Positions 12,101 to 24,100 of a DNA stretch of 64,000 nt are shown in pieces. The translations under genes were made by a program, and so were the position numbers. The stretch's first letter is position 1. Each line of letters starts with the position of its first letter. This DNA is from Mytilus galloprovincialis (Eukaryota; Mollusca; Bivalvia; Mytilida; Mytilidae). Where the stretch lies: assembly GCF_965363235.1 (NCBI RefSeq), contig NC_134846.1, forward strand, positions 93,862,571 to 93,926,570, written 5' to 3'. The notes under the pieces were generated by a model. That model was not told the DNA's origin. It made no database searches and saw only the letters and a list, made by a program, of their open reading frames with translations.

Positions 12101-15100
12101 GATGGAAGTAACAGGTCATAGGTCAAATAAACAGATACAGGAAATTATTGCTACATACAAAAGATGTAAGTAACAGGTCAAAGGTCAAATAAACAGATAC
12201 AGGAAATTATTGCTATGTACAAAAGATGTAAGTAACAGGTCATAGGTCAAATAAACAGATACAGGAAATTATTGCTACGTACAAAAGATGTAAGTAACAG
12301 GTCATAGGTCAAATAAACAGAAACAGGAAATTATAGATACATACAATAGATGTAAGTAACAGGTCATAGGTCAAATAAACAGATACAGGAAATTATAGCT
12401 ACGTACAAAAGATGTGAGTAACAGGTCATAGGTCAAATAAACAGATACAGGAAATTATTGCTACATACAAAAGATGTAAGTAACAGGTCATAGGTCAAAT
12501 AAACAGATACAGGAAATTATTGCTACGTACAAAAGATGTAAGTAGCAGGTCATAGGTCAAATATACAGATACAGGAAATTATTGCTACCTACAAAAGATG
12601 TAAGTAACAGGTCATAGGTCAAATAAACAGATACAGGAAATTATTGCTACGTACAAAAGATGTAAGTAACAGGTCATAGGTCAAATAAACAGATATAGGA
12701 AATTATTGCTACGTACAAAAGATGTAAGCAACAGGTCATAGGTCAAATAAACAGATACAGGAAATTATAGCTACATACAAAAGATGTAAGTAACAGGTCA
12801 TAGGTCAAATAAACAGATACAGGAAATTATTGCTACGTACAAAAGATGTAAGTAACAGGTCATAGGTCAAATAAACAGATACAGGAAATTATTGCTACCT
12901 ACAAAAGATGTAAGTAACAGGTCATAGGTCAAATAAACAGATACAGGAAATTATTGCTACGTACAAAAGATGTAAGTAACAGGTCATAGGTCAAATAAAC
13001 AGATACAGGAAATTATTGCTACGTACAAAAGATGTAAGCAACAGGTCATAGGTCAAATAAACAGATACAGGAAATTATTGCTACGTACAAAAGATGTAAG
13101 TAACAGGTCAAAGGTCAAATAAACAGATACAGGAAATTATTGCTATGTACAAAAGATGTTAATAACAGGTCATAGGTCAAATAAACAGATACAGGAAATT
13201 ATAGCTACGTACAAAAGATGTAAGTAAGAAGTCAAGGTCAAATAAACAGATACAGGAAATTATTGCTACATACAAAATGTAAGTAGCAGGTCATAGGTCA
13301 AATAAACAGATACAGGAAATTATTGCTATGTACAAAAGATGTAAATAACAGGTCATAGGTCAAATAAACAGATACAGGAAATTATTGCTACGTACAAAAG
13401 ATGTAAGCAACAGGTCATAGGTCAAATAAACAGATACAGGAAATTATAGCTACGTACAAAAGATGTAAGTAGCAGGTCATAGGTCAAATAAACAGATACA
13501 GGAAATTATTGCTACATACAAAAGATGTAAGTAACAGGTCATAGGTCAAATAAACAAATACAGTAAATTATAGCTAAATACAAAAGATGGAGAAACAGGT
13601 CATAGGTCAAATAAACAGATACAGGAAATTATTGCTACGTTCAAAAGATGGAGAAACAGGTCATAGATTAAATACAGAAAAATGTTGCTACATACAAAAG
13701 ATATGAGTAACAGTTCTAAGGACAAATAAACAGATACAGGAAGCTAAGTTTTACATATTAAAAAGGTTAATATTAGGATCACATGCTGGTGTTATAAAAT
13801 TACAGAATTCAAAGGGGGAGCCTGCTCAATGCTTTATGCCAAATTACATATTCTGTTGAATCAGTTTTTGTTTTTTTGACAAAAGAACATATTTTGTAAT
13901 TATTAATTATTTTTTAACTTTTTCATTTTCATACAGCCTCATTACTCCAGTGTTGCTTCTAGTTTCTGTAATACAAACATGCATCAGAAAAATGCTTTAA
14001 AGGTGAACATCTCTCTTTAGAACAGCAATCTAATCTTGACTTCCTTTTCATTGTTCATTAGACAACATTAAGGTTTGTTATTGATCAGGAGAGTACCTGG
14101 TAGGGATTCTATTGTATATTTATTTTACTTTTTTGTATACACTGGTTGCTTTAGGAACTCTATGCTTTCGGTAAGTCCAGAATACAGTAATAACTTGTTT
14201 GTTTATTTTTAGTATACAGTAAGAAATTAGAAGATGACATCATTAGTGATACTTCAGGGCATTTCAAAAGACTTATGGTTTCCATGGCATCTGTAAGTGA
14301 ATGGTTTTTATTATTTTTCTCAACTCCAAGGAAAAATCTAATCAGAAAGCTCCTTATCAAATGGCAAAATCAAAAGCCAAAACAAAATCAAACAAATAGA
14401 AAACAACTGTCATACTCCTGACTTAGCACAGGCAATTTCTAATGTAAAAAATGGTAGATTAAACCTGGTTTTATAACTAGCTTAACCTATTACTTTATAA
14501 CAGCCACATGTAATTCCATTGACCATGTTGAAAACAATGTGAGAGTAATACAAACAGACATGATAGGTAAAAATGTCAAAAATTGGGGTACAGCAGTCAA
14601 TATTGTGTTATAATCTTAATCACTACAGAAACAAATTACTATGTCAACGAAGAAGAACAAAACTGGATACAAGCACTCTGTAGACAAAGCACAAAAAGTG
14701 AAAGAGAAGAATACAAAAATAACAAACAAAAGCCTGTTAAAATATTTTTTAGCAAAAACAACAACAAAATTTTAAAGTTTGAAATTTGTTATTTCCCAAA
14801 AAGTAGCAAAATGTATTCTCTATCTGCAGTCTAGGAATTGGAATGAGATGTTCACATCTACTTACTGATCAATTAGCATAGAAAAGGTGTATATTCACAT
14901 CACATGTTCTTGTCCTCAAATGCATGAAATATTTGCCAATGGACATTAAAAATTGCACTGCGAGGGTTTATATTCACATCATATGTTCTCCTTCTGATAT
15001 GAATGACATATTTGCCACTGGACATTTAACACAGCTGAATGATGAAGGTACATCCCCATGTTTTCTCATGTTATTCTTTTAATTATATAAGCTGTTCAAT

Positions 15101-18100
15101 GACTTACTGAGTTAATACCACATTGAGTTATTTTTTCTGGGCTCCCTGAATACTGGAAGAGAAAAGAGTGAAAGATTTATCAATCATACCTTCTATGTTT
15201 ATAGGGAGGAAGAATGGAAAACCAGACTGTTGATCCAACTAAAGCCCAACAAGATGCACAGGTAAGGCTATCATTTTAACAACAGTTAATGTAAGGCAAG
15301 AAAATAGAACATTAATGAAGTGTACTCTCGTCAGTCCTACTACGTGTATCCACTAGAAATACATCAAAATGATGTTGGATAGAATATGACATTGTCATCT
15401 GCATCTGTGTAGGAAACACAATATTTTCTGATTCAACTGTCCCTTATTATTGTAGTTATATGTGGTATGATTGCCAATGAGACAACTCTCAACAATAGAC
15501 CAACATGACACAGAATTTAACAATTATAGTTCACTGTATGGCCTTCAACAATGATCAAAGCCCATGCCACAAAGTCAGCTATAAAAGGCCCCGAAATAAC
15601 AATGTAAAACAATTCAAATGAGAAAACTATGTAAAAAAATGAACGAAAAACAAATATGTAACACATAAACAAACGACAACCACTGAATTACAGACTCCGG
15701 ACTTGGGACAGGCACATACATACAGAATGTGGCAGGGTTTAAACATGTTAGTGGGATCCCAACCCTCCGCTAACCTGGAACAGTGGTGCAACAGTACAAC
15801 ATAAAAACTAACTATAAAAATCAGTTGAAAAATGTTAAACATGTTTTGTTTTAGTCATTCAAAGACCGTTATTATTGAATAAATCATATTTAAGTGGCAG
15901 ATCGATAGAGTTCTTGTGGCTCAGTGCCCCTGGTCATAAGTTAGAGAGTTTTCTACGGTAAAATGGTCTTGGCTACCTTTAATGAAGAAGAGTTGTTGGT
16001 TATATTATTGTGTTATGCATATTTTGGGAATAATGGGAAAAGGTTATCTTAGAATTGTCGTTTTAGAATCTAATGCATTCTGGATAATATTTTCAAAATT
16101 GTACACCAAAACGTTGTGACTGGTTGAAAACGTTCCAAAGAATTGAAATTCATCCAATGAGGTAACATTATTTTCATTTTGGTGTACAAACAATGATATT
16201 ACCAAAATGTCCTTCAGGTTCTGAAAAGGCGAATTGATATTTTGTTTATTCCAGAGATTACTACAAGCAGGAGAGAAGAAACTTGGGACAGACGAGTCAA
16301 CATTTAATGCCATCATGGCTTCTCAGAGCTATGAACAACTACGTGCTGTCTTCGATGCTTATCATAAAATGGCCGGCAAAGACATTGAAAGTTCCATTAA
16401 AAGTGAAATGTCAGGCAATCTTGAAATAGGAATGTTAGCTATTGGTAAGTTACTTGTGTATCAGGCAACTTTCAAATCTGAATGTTAGCTCTATGTAAGA
16501 AACTTGTGTCGGGCTGTTTTCTGATGTTTGGTAATGTTGTTGCCTCTATGACACATTCCCTATTAGAGGAATGCCTAGAGGACTTCACCAATAGACAAAT
16601 TTCTATATCTCAAGTTTTTATCCTCATCAAATTTTAAGTGATATAATTAAATATTAAGGACATGCAATTAAAACAAACTCTTCAAATAACATGAAGATAT
16701 AACATACAGCTAGAAGATGCCTGCAAAATCGTGATACAATTGGGCAAGCGTTGACACACAGAGTGTGGACACAGTAAATATTTTTACACGGTTAATGCAT
16801 TTTATTATTTTTCTTGAAAGAGATGAAAATGAGAAACATAATGCAAAAGACCCCACTCCTCTAGTTTGAAAATAAAAATATTAAAAAACCTAAGTACATC
16901 AACTGAGCAAGCATGAAAGTGTGAAAGACGCTAATTGATAACGATCTCCAAGGACAAATCTAAGAAGTACAAAACCCTACATTTGTACATCATATCATAA
17001 AAATTTCTGTCTATGTATGGTTTCAGAAGAGTTGCAAGTCAATAAAATTATCTCTTCCTTCAGTAGTATAGGTAACAATTACAACTATAACATTCAATGT
17101 CACTAATTTAAAATGTGTTGGTTTTTTTCAGTGAGAGTTGTCAAAAACCGACCAGCTTATTTTGCTCAGAAGCTCTATCACTCCATGAAGGTAAAGTACT
17201 TATTAAACTGTATTTTCATAATAGTGATATATCCCTCACATTGGCTGGAAGAAAATGGGAGTCATCTATTGTCATTTATTGGTATACCAATTTGTTGTAA
17301 GGAATAATGACTATCTGACATTATTGTAGACCCCATGTTCAAGGTCATTAATCACATCATGAAGGTTACTTGTATCTAGTGTACATTTAATGTCCATGTC
17401 ATGTCATCTATATATGTATTTTGTATTTATTCACAATAAAAGTCTTTCTGATCCTCTATCATAATCCTTTGATCTCAAAATTTTTGGGTTAATTTTCATC
17501 CTGTTAGGATGAATTCAAAATTTTCAAATCCCAGGTTTATGTTACTCGTCACTTGTTTTTAATACAGTCCAATAATTTTGATGATTCATTTTTTTTCGTG
17601 GGTACCAATTTTTGTGGTTTGAGAAAAACTTGCATATTCATGGATATTTAATTTTGGGGTTTTTGGCAAAGTCCACGTACACTCCTTTAGAAAATTTTCA
17701 ATTTGTTGAATAATTAAAATTGTAGTTTCCCTGTACCAAGCAATCTACAAAATTAGTATCCACAGTAATCTATTGATTGATTGATAATTGGTTGCTTTAC
17801 GTCCAGCACATATCCTATTGATTGATTGATAATTGGTTACTTTACGTCCACCACCTATCCTATTGATTGATTGATAATTGGTTGCTTTACGTCCACCACA
17901 TATCCTATTGATTGATTGATAATTGGTTGCTTTACGTCCACCACATATCCTATTGATGGATTGATAATTGGTTGCTTTACGTCCACCACCTATCCTATTG
18001 ATTGATTGATAATTGGTTGCTTTACGTCCACCACCTATCCTATTGATTGATTGATAATTGGTTACTTTACGTCCAGCACCTATCCTATTGATTGATTGAT

Positions 18101-21100
18101 AATTGGTTGCTTTACGTCCCAAACATATCCTATTGATTGATTGATAATTGGTTGCTTTACGTCCCAAACATATCCTATTGATGGATTGATAATTGGTTGC
18201 TTTACGTCCAGCACCTATCCTATTGATTGATTGATAATTGGTTGCTTTACGTCCCAAACATATCCTATTGATTGATTGATAATTGGTTGCTTTACGTCCC
18301 ACACTTATCCTATTGATTGATTGATAATTGGTTGCTTTACGTCCAGCACATATCCTATTGATCGATTGATAATTGGTTGCTTTACGTCCAGCACATATCC
18401 TATTGATTGATTGATAATTGGTTACTTTACGTCCAGCACATATCCTATTGATTGATTGATAATTGGTTACTTTACGTCCCACACATATCCTATTGATCGA
18501 TTGATAATTGGTTGCTTTACGTCCCACACATATCCTATTGATGGATTGATAATTGGTTACTTTACGTCCAGCACATATCCTATTGATTGATTGATAATTG
18601 GTTGCTTTACGTCCCGCACTTATCCTATTGATTGATTGATAATTGGTTGCTTTACGTCCAGCACATATCCTATTGATTGATTGATAATTGGTTGCTTTAC
18701 GTCCAGCACATATCCTATTGATTGATTGATAATTGGTTACTTTACGTCCACCACATATCCTATTGATGGATTGATAATTGGTTGCTTTACGTCCACCACC
18801 TATCCTATTGATTGATTGATAATTGGTTGCTTTACGTCCACCACCTATCCTATTGATTGATTGATAATTGGTTGCTTTACGTCCACCACATATCCTATTG
18901 ATTGATTGATAATTGGTTGCTTTACGTCCACCACATATCCTATTGATGGATTGATAATTGGTTGCTTTACGTCCACCACCTATCCTATTGATTGATTGAT
19001 AATTGGTTGCTTTACGTCCACCACCTATCCTATTGATTGATTGATAATTGGTTACTTTACGTCCAGCACCTATCCTATTGATTGATTGATAATTGGTTGC
19101 TTTACGTCCCAAACATATCCTATTGATTGATTGATAATTGGTTGCTTTACGTCCCAAACATATCCTATTGATGGATTGATAATTGGTTGCTTTACGTCCA
19201 GCACCTATCCTATTGATTGATTGATAATTGGTTGCTTTACGTCCCAAACATATCCTATTGATTGATTGATAATTGGTTGCTTTACGTCCCACACATCCTA
19301 TTGATTGATTGATAATTGGTTGCTTTACGTCCAGCACATATCCTATTGATCGATTGATAATTGGTTGCTTTACGTCCAGCACATATCCTATTGATCGATT
19401 GATAATTGGTTGCTTTACGTCCAGCACATATCCTATTGATTGATTGATAATTGGTTGCTTTACGTCCAGCACATATCCTATTGATTGATTGATAATTGGT
19501 TACTTTACGTCCACCACATATCCTATTGATTGATTGATAATTGGTTGCTTTACGTCCAGCACATATCCTATTGATTGATTGATAATTGGTTGCTTTACGT
19601 CCACCACATATCCTATTGATGGATTGATAATTGGTTGCTTTACGTCCACCACATATCCTATTGATTGATTGATAATTGGTTACTTTACGTCCAGCACATA
19701 TCCTATTGATGGATTGATAATTGGTTACTTTACGTCCACCACATATCCTATTGATTGATTGATAATTGGTTGCTTTACGTCCAGCACATATCCTATTGAT
19801 TGATTGATAATTGGTTGCTTTACGTCCACCACCTATCCTATTGATGGATTGATAATTGGTTGCTTTACGTCCCACACTTATCCTATTGATTGATCATTGA
19901 TAATTGGTTGCTTTACGTCCCACACATATCCTATTGATTGATTGATAATTGGTTGCTTTACGTTCCACACATAACCTATTGATTGATTGATAATTGGTTG
20001 CTTTACGTCCACCACATATCCTATTGATTGATTGATAATTGGTTGCTTTACGTCCCACACTTATCCTATTGATTGATTGATAATTGGTTGCTTTACGTCC
20101 ACCACTTATCCTATTGATTGATCATTGATAATTGGTTGCTTTACGTCCACCACATATCCTATTGATTGATTGATAATTGGTTGCTTTACGTCCACCACTT
20201 ATCCTATTGATTGATCATTGATAATTGGTTGCTTTACGTCCACCACATATCCTATTGATTGATTGATAATTGGTTGCTTTACGTCCCACACTTATCCTAT
20301 TGATTGATTGATAATTGGTTGCTTTACGTCCACCACTTATCCTATTGATTGATCATTGATAATTGGTTGCTTTACGTCCAGCACATATCCTATTGATTGA
20401 TTGATAATTGGTTGCTTTACGTCCACCACTTATCCTATTGATTGATCATTGATAATTGGTTGCTTTACGTCCACCACATATCCTATTGATTGATTGATAA
20501 TTGGTTGCTTTACGTCCCACACTTATCCTATTGATTGATTGATAATTGGTTGCTTTACGTCCACCACATATCCTATTGATTGATTGATAATTGGTTGCTT
20601 TACGTCCAGCACATATCCTATTGATTGATTGATAATTGGTTACTTTACGTCCACCACATATCCTATTGATGGATTGATAATTGGTTGCTTTACGTCCAGC
20701 ACATATCCTATTGATTGATTGATAATTGGTTGCTTTACGTCCACCACATATCCTATTGATTGATTGATAATTGGTTGCTTTACGTCCAGCACATATCCTA
20801 TTGATGGATTGATAATTGGTTGCTTTACGTCCACCACATATCCTATTGATTGATTGATAATTGGTTGCTTTACGTCCAGCACATATCCTATTGATTGATT
20901 GATAATTGGTTGCTTTACGTCCAGCACATATCCTATTGATTGATTGATAATTGGTTGCTTTACGTCCCACACATATCCTATTGATTGATTGATAATTGGT
21001 TGCTTTACGTCCACCACATATCCTATTGATGGATCGGTAATTGGTTGCTTTACGTCCAGCACCTATCCTATTGATTGATTGATAATTGGTTGCTTTACGA

Positions 21101-24100
21101 CCAGCACATATCCTATTGATTGATTGATAATTGGTTGCTTTACGTCCACCACATATCCTATTGATGGATCGGTAATTGGTTGCTTTACGTCCAGCACCTA
21201 TCCTATTGATTGATTGATAATTGGTTGCTTTACGACCAGCACATATCCTATTGATTGATTGATAATTGGTTGCTTTACGTCCCACACATATCCTATTGAT
21301 TGATTGATAATTGGTTGCTTTACGTCCAGCACATATCCTATTGATTGATTGATAATTGGTTACTTTACGACCAGCACATATCCTATTGATTGATTGATAA
21401 TTGGTTGCTTTACGTCCAGCACATATCCTATTGATGGATTGATAATTGGTTGCTTTACGTCCCAAACATATCCTATTGATTGATTGATAATTGGTTGCTT
21501 TACGTCCCACACATATCCTATTGATGGATTGATAATTGGTTGCTTTACTTCCAGCACATATCCTATTGATTGATTGATAATTGGTTACTTTACGACCAGC
21601 ACATATCCTATTGATTGATTGATAATCGGTTGCTTTACGTCCAGCACATATCCTATTGATTGATTGATAATTGGTTGCTCTACGACCAGCACCTATCCTA
21701 TTGATGGATTGATAATTGGTTGCTTTACGTCCACCACATATCCTATTGATGGATTGATAATTGGTTGCTTTACGTCCACCACATATCCTATTGATTGATT
21801 GATAATCGGTTGCTTTACGTCCAGCACATATCCTATTGATTGATTGATAATTGGTTGCTCTACGTCCAGCACATATCCTATTGATTGATTGATAATTGGT
21901 TGCTTTACGTCCAGCACATATCCTATTGATTGATTGATAATTGGTTGCTTTACGTCCACCACATATCCTATTGATGGATTGATAATTGGTTGCTTTACGT
22001 CCACCACATATCCTATTGATGGATTGATAATTGGTTGCTTTACGTCCAGCACATATCCTATTGATGGATTGATAATTGGTTGCTTTACGTCCAGCACATA
22101 ACCTATTGATTGATTGATAATTGGTTGCTTTACGTCCACCACATATCCTATTGATTGATTGATAATTGGTTGCTTTACGTCCACCACATATCCTTTGTAT
22201 GTATTATACTCTATCAGTACAATGTATTACAACAAATAATATTAATATGTTTAATTTGTTTCAGGGACTGGGAACAGACGATCGAACATTGATTCGTATT
22301 GTTGTTACAAGAGCTGAAGTTGACATGGTACAAATCAAACAAGAGTTCCAAAGACTCTATGGCAAATCTTTAGATACATTCATTAGGGTGAGTTATAGTT
22401 CATGCAATGATTTAATAGAGGGGGCAGGACCTTTTTGGGGAAGTCTGGATCAGGTGTTTTTAAGCTCAGGATTTTGGGATTGATCCTTTCGAGATCCCGG
22501 AATTCTTATTTTAAATTTAGGATGTCAGGATTTTAATTTCTTTAAATTGGGGACCTCTGGATTTCATGTTTTTAAGCCTGGGAATTTGGGATCCTTGTGG
22601 AGTTCTTTGCCTAAATGACCACATGTTAACTATGGTTATCACTTGGCGTCTAATGTCATCATCATCCATCTGTCCTCGTTGATAATTGTTATCTCCCCTT
22701 TTTATTGAAGAAAATTATTTTGGCCATAAATGTGTTTGTTACTTCTCAATTCACCCTTGGGCTATAGATTTTATACATTTCCTTTCAATTAAGAAAGTAT
22801 TCCCAGTTACATTTTTAATATTTTTATATGTTCCTTTATTTGAGGTTCTCAATCCAACTGCTAAAGTTACCTCCCTTTATTTCAGAGCAATATTTACAGA
22901 TAATAACATCAATGATGTCATATGCAAAATAGAGATAAACAGTTATCAATGGTCTTTCAATCTTGAGGATATTTCTCAGCCAAATCTCATTGCAGGGCTG
23001 TTACTCTTTCCATGAGATTTAGGTGAGAAACACCATCTTGTTTAAAAAGCCATTGATATTGTAAAATTATTATAGAATTGTTCTGTAATAAGTTTTCACT
23101 GTAGTCATTGACATCTGGACTACTGATGATTGTCATCTCCAATTTGGTCTATACATGACCATCTTAACTGGACTGTACATAACTATGTCTCCCTTTATTT
23201 CAGGACGATACATCGGGAGATTATAAAATTATTCTATGTTCCCTGATAGGAGCATCTAAATAGGGAGTAATGATTTTACTTATAGATTAGTTGTTTTTGT
23301 TCTTTAAATCCCCACAATTCAAAAAGTGAATAAAATAAGAACTTGTGTTTATGAAGCTTATGAGTATGTCTGTTTGCTTTAAGTGCCATGTTACTGCCTG
23401 CAATCAAATGCTTTACATATCAGTTTGTTTATAATATTGTTGAAGTCAATCTGATTAAATAATCCTAATCTGTGTCCATGCTTCAATAACAAGAATCTGA
23501 CAACCCTCCATCCCACTTTCTGTTTAAAAGTTATTTTTAGATCCCCTGGTTTTGTTGCAATGATAAACAACTTTCAAAATTTGAAATCTGAAATTCATTA
23601 GCTTCTGTATTTTTTTCCAAAACAGAGAGTAGAATAGATTCTTGTAATCAAAGTATGGACACTGGGCCTATATATATTTAATCATATTGCCTTATATTTG
23701 GATCATTGCATTTCAAAATTGTATTTATTTGGATATTTAACATTTCAAAAATAGATTATTTGAATCATTGCATTTCTGAATTTCAGTAGTGTTAATTTTT
23801 GAATCATGGCATTTGCAAAAAAGTAACTATTCAGATAACTGCATTTCAAAATAGTTTATTTGAATCATTGCATTTCATTATTTTAATTATTTGGATCATT
23901 TCATTTCAATCTTATTTATATTTGAATCATGGCATTTGAAAAATTGTTGACATTTGGCTAATTGCATTTTATTTTATTTATTTATATATATTTGGATTAT
24001 TGCTTTCCAGTCTTGTCACTTTTATTTGAGCGATTACATTATAATATTGTTCATATTTTGTTCACAATATTTGGATTAATGTTCTACAACATTTAGATAA

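Noticed and set aside
17745..22187. Long minus-strand frames up to 575 codons with a 15-residue period
   Set aside because: They coincide exactly with the 45-bp array, begin and end with it, and lie antisense in an annexin intron without start context or domain.
17765..22196. CRISPR-like regular repeats (also 11201-13745, 31325-34075 and 55575-60645)
   Set aside because: Units are directly adjacent with no unique spacers, and the DNA is clearly animal with introns.
22686..23015. Plus-strand 109-codon frame as an extra annexin exon
   Set aside because: Does not begin with an annexin-like sequence, has no fitting splice phase, and both real terminal exons join without it.
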